Shown: positions 44,109 to 56,874 of the stretch, one piece after another
Numbering within the stretch: the stretch's first letter is position 1
Layout: each line of letters opens with the position of its first letter
From: Callipepla californica brunnescens
Taxonomy: Eukaryota; Chordata; Aves; Galliformes; Odontophoridae
Length of the DNA: 64,000 bases
Assembly: GCA_023055505.1 (NCBI GenBank)
Contig: JALIRH010000001.1
Location: 99,355,034-99,419,033, forward strand
Direction: 5' to 3'
Made by a program: the position numbers and the translations under genes
The notes under the pieces: model-generated
What the model was told of the DNA's origin: nothing
Databases searched by the model: none
What the model saw: only the letters and a program-made list of their open reading frames with translations

Positions 44109-47100
44109 GAAGAATGTCTTTTGTTAGAATTTCTGAAGATGTCAGGAGGTTTAGAAATATTTCTGTTAAGTCTTTTGTTTTGTAAAGTCTAGAATTGAGT
44201 ATGCAGTGCTGTGTGAAAAGTGTTGAGCATTGCTCTATCTTTTAAAATAATCAGCACATTTCTTAACAGAAGCAAATGCTTATCTTTCATATAGTGCTGA
44301 ATATTCAGCAGTTTTTAGTGGTTCATTTTTTATTGTTGTTGAAATAATAGTGATGTTTTAAACACCCTGCTGTATTGGACACCTAGAATAAAGATCGCTT
44401 TGATCACTGTTAGCTTGGAGGGAATAGCAAGATGGCCAAAGATTTGAACCTGAATTTTACCCCTCTGACTGAAACAGATAGTTTCAATACAAAGATACTG
44501 ACAACCATTTGCTAAAAGCACTGAGATTACTTGTTGCACACTGATCATCTGGACTGTAAAAGAATTAACGTATCAAATCGCTGCTTTCCAGCATTTTTAA
44601 CTGAATTGTTTAAAGTTTATCTTTCACTTTTCCAGGTAGATGGGAGAGGCTCAACCAAAAATGGCTGACCCATTCAGTCTCCATTTTGCAAAGGATTTGA
44701 AAAATAGGCAGTTTAATTGTTCTTAGGGTATTAGATTTTTTTCTATTAATTTTGCGTATTTTCTTAGGTAAGCAGAACATGGTTCTTTCACATGGGTATT
44801 TTTGAAAAATGTGCCTTCAATTCTATAACTGCTATGTGTACGTTTACCTGAGATTACATTGACAGGACTGAGTAGTACACGTTTGAATTTTCTACCTTTC
44901 CTTTTCTGATAGATCAGTATTAAACTGCAACCTGTACAACTAACTGCTCTTCAGAAGCTTTGTTGTGAACGTTATTAATTTCAACATAATATGTAGTTAG
45001 AACTGTCAGGGTCCCCTACAAGAAAATTTTGAATTGAAATTAATAAATAAAAACTCAAAATATTGGACTTTTTGAATGTACATGCAGTCAGTATTTTTAA
45101 TGTTTTACTCCTCTCCAGCTATGTTTTTCCTTTGAATGCAGGATTGTCTTTACGGATATAGCATTTGCTGTGGTTGTAAGGCTGAGAGCTTGGAGATCTG
45201 GCCTTTGACTTTTGAGCTGGATTGTATAAGAATGTTTTCTGTTGAGCTGCTGTACAGTATTTGTCATCAAAGTTATTTAGGTGTTTTAGCTAGTTTTTCA
45301 ATTAAACTATGACTAGGAAACCCTTTAAACCCTCTTTATGTATGTCTGTATAGAATACACAAGGAAAGAGATTGAAGTCACTGAAGTGATTGTCATTACC
45401 TTTCATCACTGGTGTTTTTATTATGGTTACTTTTTTATTATGAATATTTTGAGATGGTGATTCATGCTTTGAAACAGTGACTTTTATTAAATACTAGGCG
45501 ACTAATGACTAAATGGAGAAGTATAGATTCTATTTCCTTCTGTTTCTCCTCAAGACGTACTGTTCTCTGTCCACTTTTCTGAAACTATTAGACTTTGAAA
45601 TAATTATTAGGATTGAGATTCTCCACAGAAATTCAGCTAAAATATTGTGATAAAAGAAATTCTGCACTTGTTTTTGGCGCAAGTAATGAGTTCAGATATA
45701 TGTGGAAACTTGAAACGCATAAATGGAAGGGGCATGGATGGTAGAATTAGAAATGACGCATAGGGAGTATTTAAATTCAGTGGTCTGAATAGCATGCTTC
45801 TATGACATTAGATGCTTAAAATACCAATATGGGCAAATTTTCGGTTACTAAGCTTTGCGTATGTTCTAATGAATGTGAATACTGAAGGATTTTTTTTTAC
45901 CATTCCGCACTGAACTAATGTATTCAAAGTCCTACGTGGGTAAATTGTTTTTGTTTTCCTTATTTGAGATGGCAAACTAAGTGTCTGAATTGAAAGCTGT
46001 AAGAATCATAGTTATTTCAGATTTCAGTTTACAGAATAGTTTTGACTATATTTGTAAGCAACTACTGAAAATAAATGTTACAAAATAGATAATTATTAAA
46101 CCTGTGCTACAGTTTAGTAAATACTTCTACAGTTTCATGATTCTACTTTGAAATATACATAATGTTTTGATTATTGTCAGTAGAGTCATTTTTTTCATCA
46201 CTGCAGGTCTCTTCCTGAAGACCTGTTAATTGAACAGTCCATAATCAAATGCTTCTCTTTATTTTGAGCATAATTATGTTATATTTCAGTTACAGCCTTG
46301 GAAAAATCATCCTATTTTCCAATGAGTTTCGAGAAGAATAGAGTCATGTATAAATGAGCACTGTATTCAAGGCTTCTGCTAGTTCTAAAGAGTTTTATTA
46401 GAATCATGCCTGTAGTAGCTTCTTTACAAAATTTCTTAAAAAATTAGAATCAAAGGTTCTGTGATATCTTTTTTATAAAACTTTAAAATGCTTTTGTCTT
46501 ATCAAGTGCCATTCTCTGCAATCCTTTAAGCCATTTGAAATTGAGCATGCGGTTTAGATCAGCTAAGATGAATTTCCTTAGATCAGTCAGTGTTCCTGTG
46601 AATCTTAACATATTATGCCCTCTGCTTTTTGTGGTTCTTTCACCATTTTTTCTCAAGTTTATCAGAACAGAAATAATTGCTTCCATCCATTCGTAAAGAT
46701 GTTGGAGTTCAAATATTGAAGCAGTTCAAAAGGGAATTTATGTGTGCACATGCGTAACCATTTACATCAAACTATTCCCCTTAAAAGTTTAGAAAGTAGC
46801 TCCAAATATTTTCCTGCATATGAATTCAGATAAATGTAAACACAAAATAAAATGGGATAAATTTTTTTTTCCAAGCTAAAAAACAATTCTACTAGTAAGG
46901 TTCTGAAACATGAAGGATTTTTAATTGGTAATTTCTAGGACATCGTTGTATTTCAATGTACAATTTTTGGCTTTAATATCTCCCTTCTTCTTTATGCTTT
47001 TTTTTTCCCACATTATAATAGCATGCTAAAATCACTACAGTTCTTTCATAGAGGCTGACTTATTTAGGGTGAGTTTGTACACAGTGACATGTTATGTTTT

Positions 47101-47844
47101 ATCAGAGTATAGCATGTTGGAAAGTCAACTCATGTAATACTGAGTTTTGAAGGTAGACCAAAAGCACAAACCATTTCTGAATACTCCCACAAACTGTTTC
47201 TATGATTCAGATTCCGTTTGGTCAATTTTCTAATTTTGATTTTGCATATATATGTCTAATATTAAACAACAACAGACCGGTATTACTCTTTTTCACTAAC
47301 ATTAGGAAGCTAGCTCAATTCACTTGGTAAGGGAATTTTGTAATTGTGAAAATTTCTTCAGAAATGGTGTTCCTCTTAGGAATCTGATGAAATTACTTTG
47401 CACTTGCAAACAAGGTATTGGATGTTTTGCATTCATGAAAAAAAAAGTTTTTCTCAAATTTAAAGAAGTAGAGATTCTTCAACGTTCCACTCAAAGTTTA
47501 TCTAGTTCCCACCTTAAGTTTTCTTTCTTTTCTTTTTTTTTCTTTTCCACATTTACTTGCTACATGCTTATTAACTGCTTACATTATTGAAATTTGGTTT
47601 CCTGTGTAGGTACTTTCAGATCTTCACTCCTGCTCTTTGATAAGTTAAATAGCTTCAGCTCATTAAATCTTTCCCTGCTTAATTTTTTTTCCCAGTCCTT
47701 TTTTCTTTCAGATGCTCATCACCAGTAACGTTTATTTTGTCCTTGTTTGTACTTGCATAGCCTAATTGTTTTTGGTAAGCTGTGCTTTTGTTTATGGGGA
47801 CTTTATAGATGTAACAGACAGAACTTTGGCACAGCAAATTGAAC
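44109..47844. other. Intron 1, no gene seen
   Basis: AT-rich DNA. More of the Penelope-like element could lie here (upstream in its own direction) but I could not recognise it. Confidence 0.5.
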
Positions 47845-47950
47845 GTAGCAACCTGATCTAGTGGGAGGTCTCCCTGCCCATGGCTGCGGCTTAGAACTGG
47901 ATGGTTTTAAAAATTCCTTTCAACCGACACCATTCTATGAATCTGTGATT
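47845..47950 (+). mobile_element. CR1 LINE 3' fragment
   Basis: The stretch AACCTGATCTAGTGGGAGGT, then CCTGCCCATGGC and a terminal ATTCTATGAATCTGTGATT is the diagnostic 3' untranslated end of avian CR1 in the + direction. It is heavily 5'-truncated, as most CR1 copies are, and non-coding. Confidence 0.85.
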
Positions 47951-50900
47951 TTGATAATCCTGTTGCTGCTCAAACACGGATGAAAGTCTTGCAGAATGAA
48001 CAAAGCAGTGCTAGTTTTCCTGGGTTAGCAGAAGAGCGGTGAAAACTGAACTCTCAAGTGCACAAACATTTGTCCTAATATTCCCAGAAGGCAGGCCTGT
48101 TAGTAAGGAGGTGATATTTTTCAAGTTATTTCTCAGAGAAGAACTATAGTTTTAAAGTCTGTATTTGTTCAGGCTCTGAACTGAGATACCGACATTGAGC
48201 ACAGACAATATCAGACTGCCTTGATCTGATCCTTTAAGTATAGCACACTCGTGCTTTCAGGTGCAACATCTCATGACTTTTCAGGATCAAAAGAAGGAAA
48301 AAAAGCTCTTAATTTTTAGTCTGCTAGCAAATAGGTCTATTAAGTGTTAAACAGTGTGAGATAAAATGTATTATTAAGAACTATTGACTACAGCTGGAGT
48401 GATCCATCAGCTAATTGAGTTTGTTGAATTGAGCTCAAAGAATAGTCCAATAATAGAACATTTTCTGAAATTAATGAGGAAAAGGTAAGAGAACATCTGA
48501 CCAATGCATTACATTCCCAAACGACAAAACAAATATAGCCTATAAACAAATTCCAGGAAAGGGCAGGCACAGACTAAACAATATGTTTATGTGAATCAGA
48601 TATGTTTATGATGACACAGATATCTGAAAATATATTAATACTATACTTGTTAGCATTTTTAATTTTAATAATGGATTAAAAAACTAAAATTTATCATAAA
48701 CTTTCTGTTGCGTTTATATGGATTCTTAACAGTCTTGTTTCTTTACACGCTGGCTTTTATTAAGAACAGTGGAAAATCTTAGGACATTTCTAAGATGTGG
48801 GAACTATTAGGGAACTGAGATTTGTATCTCTGAGTTTAGATCCATTAATGGTGTCGTTAGGGAAGAGCTGTTTATTCATCTGTATGTAGAGCCTGCCCTG
48901 GCTAATGGCTACTATCAAAGTAAGAATTTTCTGTTGAGAGCTTGGGGTTTGTGTACATTGTGTCTGTTTTCTTGTGAGCCAGAAATTGTCAGGCCTTGCT
49001 GTTGGTGAAATGTAAAGCTGGATTGTTCATTTATTCTGGAATAACTGAACTCAGTTTGCTTAATATTTGCTTATAACTACCTTGAGTTGTGCTACTATGT
49101 TGCTTTTTGTTAGGTGATGAACAGCAGCAAACCTTGTAAGAAACTAATATTCTCAACCCAGGTAACTGCTTCAGCTCTTGTGCTACAGGTCTTATCCCTG
49201 ATAAAGCACAATTGTTGCTGATTCACTTACTGCCTGTCCTAGCAGAATCAGTATGTAGTTATTAGTAGCAGTCATGCACTTTGGAGGGATGCTGTATTGA
49301 GAATCTCCGAGTTGTTTATAGAAGAGCTGCACTTCCAGGTTCAGTCTTGAAATGGACAGTTATTTGAATAAAAAAAATATGGAAATAGAGTAGTAGAAAA
49401 GAGGATGCAGCTTATGCTTTATCTTTTTGTACAAGCAAAAGCTTCGTGCTGAAGGCAAGATTCTTGACATCTTTTTTGGGGGGGGAGAAAAGCCAGTGTT
49501 TCAGGACATCTTTATAATTTATCTGATGTGCAATTAGAAGAAAAAGCTTAACAATTTTTTGATTAAACGGAATGTTTCTGTTAACTCTGTAGTTGGACTC
49601 TTGCAGTTACTTGAAGAGCCAATACTCAAGTGATAAAGGGAAAAGTACGTCAGATGTGGGACAGATCTACTTTCCCAGTGTGAAAAAGCACGAAAGTTTG
49701 CAGTCCTTTTGAAAATTAGGCTCATCTGTTGCATGCTTATAGAATTGTGTGAAGAATGCACATTGAGAGAACAGGATTGGCAGGGCAAGAATTAGTGGTA
49801 AGATGAAAAAATCAGCCACAGTTTGGGTATGTTTGAATAGCTGAAGGTAACTGTGGTTGTAACAGGAGAGAGTCATTTTACTGGTTTTATTTTAACCAGC
49901 ATATGTAATGAGCATTGAAGATCTTGGAGCTTGTTCCAGCAGCTGAAGTATTGTCCCTTTAAAAGCCTGTACCAAGCATTACAGTTTCCAGTTCCTGATG
50001 AAGGCAGGGCAGCGGTGTCTTCACTAATATTCTCACCTATACTAGCGAAATTAAAAGTGAGATGAATGCTCTGATATAACCACATTTTCATTTTATGTAG
50101 ATCAAGACAGGCTGCAACACATTTCTGCTAGACAAGGTTAAGAACTCTCTGCTGTCCCTGAACAACAGTGTTCTAATTAAACAAGAGTATGGTAAGCAGG
50201 TTGTTTCCCTGCTCAGACCAGCTGAAAATTAATCATTTATTTATTTATTTATTTATTCCCCTTTTTGAAGGACTAGTTGCCATGCAGACCGGTCCCCTGA
50301 AATGTCTTGCTTACATGGTACAAATTCTGGTTGCCTGTATGAAGGAAAAGATGGCAGTGTGTGTCCCGAAACAGGAGGAATGGCCTCCACTGTAAACTGG
50401 CCTCAGTTTTCAGGAATTTAACATGCTGTAAGCCAGGACACTTTAGTGACTTTATTTCAGTTATGGTTCAGCTCTTTCGAAAAAAGGCACAAAGAGAAGA
50501 AAAACAGCTAGTAGAACAGCAGTGCTGGACATGTTCTCTTAGAGGTAATGAAAGCATAACTTCTGCTACAACAAAGAAGTCAGAAATGGAAAGGTAACTG
50601 ATAATGAATCTTCAAACAGCATGGGAAGATTATCAGCTAAGTAAACTAGGCATGTGAGGTTTCAATTCCAAGAAAGTTAACTTTATCTTAACATGAAAAT
50701 GTGGGCTATTCTACACCCAAAATCTGTAGTATGATGGATGGATGGTTGCAATTGTAAAATTAAAAAAAAAAAAAGTGCCAGTAATGATGACCAGTTATTT
50801 CCTGTTTCACTAATGGCAAAGTTTTAATTTAACTCAAACCAAGGTATTGAGATACTGTATGATCATGTGGTGAAACAGAGTGCTTTAAGACCTGTGAAAT

Positions 50901-53374
50901 GTGTTAAAGGTCCTTCCCAAATGCAGAAAGGAGAGACAGGTTTTGGGAATGTTGGTTATGAAGCAAGTCAGGAGTTGGTTTCTCCAGGAGCACTGTAGTT
51001 TTGTGTCTCCCATTTAACACAGTAGTTAACATCTGTACCACTCTTTGCTTTTCTGTAATCAGGAATGAAGTTGAGAGAAGACACCAATCATAACCAATAG
51101 TTCTTGCAGTGTTATTTACTCACTGAGTTGCCATTTGGTGCAGAACGAAGCGACATTAATAGAAGGTAGCTGTTTAAACAACACATTCCCTTTCTGACTC
51201 CCAGAGTTCACTCCTACCCTGAAATATTCACTCACGGTTACCTGTCTGGAACAGCAGCTTGGAGACCAAATATATTCAAAGTGAAAGGCCTTATTGATAC
51301 TTCAGTGGCTTTCAGGGTCTGAGTCATGTGTTCATCATGTATATAAATATACTTACATATGTATATATGTACTTTTGTAGTCCAGCCTGCTGAATGTAGA
51401 ACAGATTGTAAGATCTTGTTGTTCATGCCAGTGGCTTGACTGTGAACTTTCTGTGCTGTCCTGTTTCAGCACATAATTTTCTTCTCTTAGGCTTGTTATT
51501 TTCTGGTGACTGTTTATCCAGAACCACGTGTACTGACAGAACATATTCATGCAAGCTCACATAGAAAATGCTCGCACAGCATTTATTTTACCTGGTGAAT
51601 AAAAGAGGTAAAGGAGGCAGAGTAGATTTTATACCTAGTTCTCATGTTCCCTTAAGTGTATAAATTATTCTAAAATAACATATCACATTTATTTCCGCTT
51701 TTATTTTTTGTAAAATGTTAACAGCAGGAAGATAATGGATAATAATGATTAATGTCATGAATGGCAGGGCAAATAGATAGGCAGTATGATTTTAGAAAAA
51801 AAAAAATAGGCCATTGTCGATTTGCATGCTTTGATTTCATTATCTAGTTCTCTATGTCAGGAATTTTTTTTCAGATATGAAGTGGCTTCGTGTCTCTGTT
51901 CACCTGGCAGCTGTGTGAGAAGCTCCCCTTCCTATTCCTGCCAATAGTTCTGTCCTATGAGTTGCCTTGATTGAGTTACTTTAGTTGTCTGAAGCGTTTC
52001 TGTGAAATGATTGTATTTAAAACAAACAAAAAACCCAACCCCCATCTTTTTAGACTCTTAGGGGTTTTATTTATTTATTTCTTTTCACTTCATTTTATTT
52101 CATCTCATGCATTTGATTTTGGAGTGTAGCCAACAAATGGTTGAAATGTTTAATAGCAAGGGACAGGAACCTTTAGAGCAGTGAGAACTGGAGTTGGAGG
52201 GATGGAATGATGGAAGAGTATATAGAAAACCTCTTACATTTGATCTGCTACTGACAGAGTATGACATGTAACAACAGCTTACATGTCTGAAGTGTTATAG
52301 AAGGTGTACAGGATGAGTGTTTATGACATTCTTTCTTATTCTTCACCTTCAGAGTAATAACAAATTTGTGGTTACTATCAAATCGGTGTTTATCATTATG
52401 GAGTGTCAGACATCAGGTGGAGACTGTGAAAATCTCAACAGCTCTTAATATTTTAAACCTTTGTGATAATGAGTGAGAAAAAATTAAACAAATTAGACAA
52501 AAAATTAGACAAAAGAATAACATATTTTATGGAAAAATTTATGCAGTCTCTTTTTCTTCTTTCAAAAACTGAATTCTATCATTAATTTTGGAAAATATGG
52601 GTATATTTGTCCAAATAAAAATGTTTCTTTAAAAGCACAGCTTAAAAGTCATGACTAACGTTATTATATGGTAGAGTGGAAATGCAGGCTTAAGTATCTG
52701 AAAGAATGATGTTCTTTAGGTTGGCAAGGGAAGATCTCCCAGTCACTTGTTTCAGATCAACAAAGGTAAATTACTTGAATGTAGGGAAGTTACTTTCAAG
52801 CAAGCTAACATATCATTTTAATGCACTAGCTACTCCAAATGAACTTGCTGTAGGAGCTGTAGGACATGACTGAATTGCATAAACACAGGTATCTAGATAC
52901 ATTTGAAAGGCCCTAGGGTCTGTCTGTTTTACAGCTGCCATTCAGTGTAGTGCAAGTCCTTTGGAGATCCTTAAGTCAAGCCTGCCAGCCTTTCTGAGTA
53001 TTTTGGATGCTGTAGGGCATCACAGATAGCATTAGACTCCTATACTCAGACAGCTGATCAAACTCATAGGGAAGAATTCTGACACCAAGGTTTAGTCAGT
53101 GGAGGTATTAGCTGATAGTATCAAAGGAAGATTCATTATTCTGAAGTAGCACCTACATTTGCCCAGTCAAATGACTTTCTAGACTTAACTGTATTGAAAG
53201 GATCTCCTCTGACAAAAAAGCTTAGAGATGTGTGTTATAGGCATCTTATTTTATGCCCTCCTTCTTATTTGATGCACAACTTTTAAAATAACCGTTCCTT
53301 CTTAAAAGCCATCAGAATGCCCTTAAATGACTGAAATAACTTCAGATGCCTAGTCAGGCAACTGTATCTTACTT
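47951..53374. other. Intron 1, no gene seen
   Basis: AT-rich DNA with a (TTTA)n microsatellite at 50235-50257 and short A runs. No exon or transposable element was recognised. Confidence 0.5.
50235..50257 (+). repeat. (TTTA)n microsatellite
   Basis: About six ATTT units in tandem within intron 1. Similar shorter tracts occur at 30697-30715 and 54265-54292. Confidence 0.85.
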
Positions 53375-54000
53375 AGAATCATAGAATAACTTGAATTGGA
53401 AGAGACCTTGGAGATCATCTAGTTCCAATCCTCTTGTTGTGCGTGGGGTTGGCAGCCATTAGATCGGGCTGCCCAGGGCCCAGTTGAACCTGGCCTTGAA
53501 CACCTTCAGTGATGGGACACTCACAGCTTTTCTGGGCAAGCATTCCAGCCTGTGTATTTCATTGATACAGATGTTAAAGATTACCAGTCCCAAGACAGAC
53601 CCCTGTGAAACACCACTTGTCACCAACCTCCATCTGGACATAGAGTTGCTGGCTGCAACCCTCTGGCTGTGATGTTCACTGACCTGTAGTTCCCCAGATC
53701 TTCCTTTTTCACTTTCTTAAAAATGGGAATGACATTTCCCGTTATCCAATCAATAGGGACTTTGCTTGATAGCCATGTCTTCTCAAATACAGTGGAGAGT
53801 AGCTTGACAACCATATCAGCCAGCTTCTTCAGGACCCTGGGATGCATGTTTCCAGCTCCACAAACTTGTACACATTTCAGTTATCATGAAGTGGTTTTTC
53901 TCCCTCAAACTCTGCCTAGGAAATCAGGAACGTGAGGGAGATTGGCATGTGGCTGAATAGCTCAGCCTTCTCCATGTCTGTTGAAGTCAGTTCTCCCTTA
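53375..54000 (-). mobile_element. CR1 LINE fragment with internal deletion, minus strand
   Basis: The low-coordinate end (AGAATCATAGAAT) is the reverse complement of the CR1 3' terminus, so the element runs on the minus strand. Reading that way, DMEKAEL, then HPRVLKKLAD, then PIFKKVKKEDLGNYRSVN identify the ORF2 reverse-transcriptase region; next comes VTSGVSQGSVLG with IFNICIN, a known CR1 motif. Sequence between NYRSVN and VTSGVSQGS is missing, and after IFNICIN it jumps to the C-terminal end (SLKVFKARF). The FADD catalytic block is therefore lost. Dead copy with at least two internal deletions. Confidence 0.88.
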
Positions 54001-56840
54001 TCATTTATTACATCCGCATACAAATTTTGCCCAAAATATGAAATACACCGTAAAGGTGTATTCTTTTTTACGGAAACTAACCTGGAAAGGAAAATCCATT
54101 TATACCTTCTTGACTCAGAGTGTAATTTTGTCCATATTGTTGCGCTGGTAGAAGTGCCTTACAAACATTGTACTGACTATATCAGTGTCACTTCTCTGTC
54201 ACTGAAATTACTGGTCATAACTACTTACAAAGCACAGCATCTATTTTAAGGTGTAGGGAATAAAATTTATTTATTTATTCATTTATTTATTTGATCCGGG
54301 ATGAACTGGGTGGGAAATGTTTTATGAACATAACATAGTGTTACCATATTAGTGTCAAGATTGACTCTTGGGACTAACATTCAGACTTTAGTCAGAAGTG
54401 CTCAGACAAATATACACCATCAGTACAGTCTGAGACTGTGATTAACCTCATAGATTTTTATTTTTTTTTAATATATACGTACAAAATATATTTTTGTTAT
54501 TGTTTTGCATGTGGAAGAAAAAGAATAGATTTTGGTTTTTGTTTTTCCTGTTGTTTAGTTTGTTTTTAATTAGCATCAGATAGGATAAAAAGAGCTTAAA
54601 GATGAGAAATTATTCCAGGCTTTCTTATTATGTTCTTTGTTCGTCCTTGTAAAGTGGAATTCATTGGTAACCATTCATGACTGCAGATTGGAAATGCTTT
54701 CTGTGGTTTGTGAAGTGAATGAATAATCCTCTTCCCGCCCTTCACTCAGTGCTGCAATGTAAAGGACCTAGTTAGAGATGGTTCAATACATAAGTGTATT
54801 TGTATTGGCAGCTCCTACTGACTTCTTATGTTGTGATGATAGGAATATGCATTTGTTTGCAACTGTATTTCTTTGTGTCTGTCATATCTTTTTACTTCCT
54901 AACCCCTTTGTTACCCAGCAGCCCTTGCTGGTTCCATTGGCTTTCTGTGCTCACTTTTGAAACTGCCTTATTACGAAAAAGAGCACTACTCAGAAAAATG
55001 CAGTAGGTTTATATTACTTGGAACAAAAGTGAAAGAATGATTGAAGAATGTGAGGACTGCCAAACTTTATCCTAAGGGACTTATCACCATTTTAATTGAT
55101 TTTTTTTCCTAGATTTTGTTCATTTTATTAAGCAAGTCCTAAAGGAGTGAAGCAGTAGGTTACCTCCTTGAGAGCAAAGGACAACCTGACTTATTTGCTG
55201 CAATTATGAATTTGTCCTTATCTTCGTGAAATGAAATACTTTTTTTAACCTTCTGAAACAGCTTGCAATAATGAATAAAACAATAAAGAGTAGCTGGTGT
55301 TAACTCAAGCCTGAGTCTGTTTTATTTTCAAATATCATGTACAGTTTTATGTGAGCTGCACATAATTTTATTCTCTTAAACTAGTTGTTTGTCAGATGTA
55401 GGAACTGACAGGCATAAGTGACTGAAATGATATATTTTGTTTTGTCTTTATGATAATATTAAACAGTTCTCTAAAGAAAGTAAGTTTTGCTTCAATCTCT
55501 TACATGAAAAAAATGTTTTCCTACAATCTCTTATATGAAAAAAGTCATCTGGTGAAATTTTATACATAATTCAACTTCATGTATCTACTCCTGGCATTCT
55601 AATATTGGCTCAGGTGATAGTTAAACTAATTTGTGATGGAAATACAGATCAGGTTAAAATGCTGCTAACTCAGAGAGAAATAGGATGCAGTAGATAGTAT
55701 GTGAATCTCAGCTTTAGAACGTGAAGCTGTGCTTTCAAAAGAGAAATCGTGACTTGTCTAATGCAATACATTTTTTGCCATTAACATAACAAGTTCTAAT
55801 TATCACCAAATTGAAACTTCAGTTATGGATAATCAGATTAGGAAAGCGTTTATTCTATTTAATACTACCAAAGTAGCAATACCAGGGAAGCCAGGGTACA
55901 CAGGGTAGGACCTAGAACAGTTTGCTGAATTCCTAGCATAGCATGGGCAATTGAAGGGGAGATGGTAGCTGTTTAAATCAGGTTATAGAAGGATGTGTTG
56001 CCCACAGGTCATAACAAAGTCACTCTTCAGCTCTAGTTAAATCAGATGAATATGAACTGATTTTGCAGTTTAGAAACATATATACTTAAAGCATTTTAAA
56101 AAGTCTGCTGTTTAAAATTTACAAGGAAGACAGTAACTATCAAGTTAAGTGGTTTTTTTTTTTCCTTTTCTTTATACCATTAAAAATATTTGTAGGTTGA
56201 AAAATTATCAGTGCTTTCTGTTAGAATGGGTGACATAAACACACCTCAGATAATCATTCACTTCACTGAGCAAGTATGTTGATGGAGGTGAAACTTGAAA
56301 AATATTTTCTCAGAATAGGTTCACTTATTTACTTATCAGACAAGAAAATCACAAGAAAATTTCTTTCATGATCTGTGGAACTTTCCTTCTTTATGTTTTC
56401 TGCTTCATTGTATTTACATGGTTTATTTCTTTCTCTCTGTGTTTATGTATGGAATATTTTTGACTTTACTTATAAATAGTCTTATAAATACTCCTAATCT
56501 CTGGGTCCAGAGTATCACTGCAGCATGATATTTAGTCAGAACTCATTCAGTAGGTTTGGAAGAAACAGTATTTCTGCCATTAAAAGATCCACTTCATTAT
56601 TTTCCTATTTAGTTGTCTTCCCTGGCCTATGCATCAGACTAATGAGAAATTCTTAGAGCAGTCTTTTTCTCTCTCAACACCAAACACACAAATGCTTTCA
56701 ATGGTGTGTGTGTGTGGAAACTCACAAAAGAAGTGAGTGCAGAGATAATACATAGCCTGAAAAATACTTATGTGCTGACAGTTATCCAACAGTGTTGTCA
56801 CAGCAGGAAGACATCAGTTGAAGAAACAGATAGCGACCTT
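54001..56840. other. Intron 1, no gene seen
   Basis: AT-rich. A short imperfect direct repeat (CAATCTCTTACATGAAAAAA type) occurs at about 55493-55514 and 55523-55544. No exon recognised. Confidence 0.5.

Positions 56841-56866
<26 letters not shown>
56841..56866 (+). repeat. Poly-A tract (26 A)
   Basis: An uninterrupted run of 26 A. It is not preceded by a recognisable retrosequence or a polyadenylation signal, so I do not call a processed pseudogene. Confidence 0.9.
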
Positions 56867-56874
<8 letters not shown>

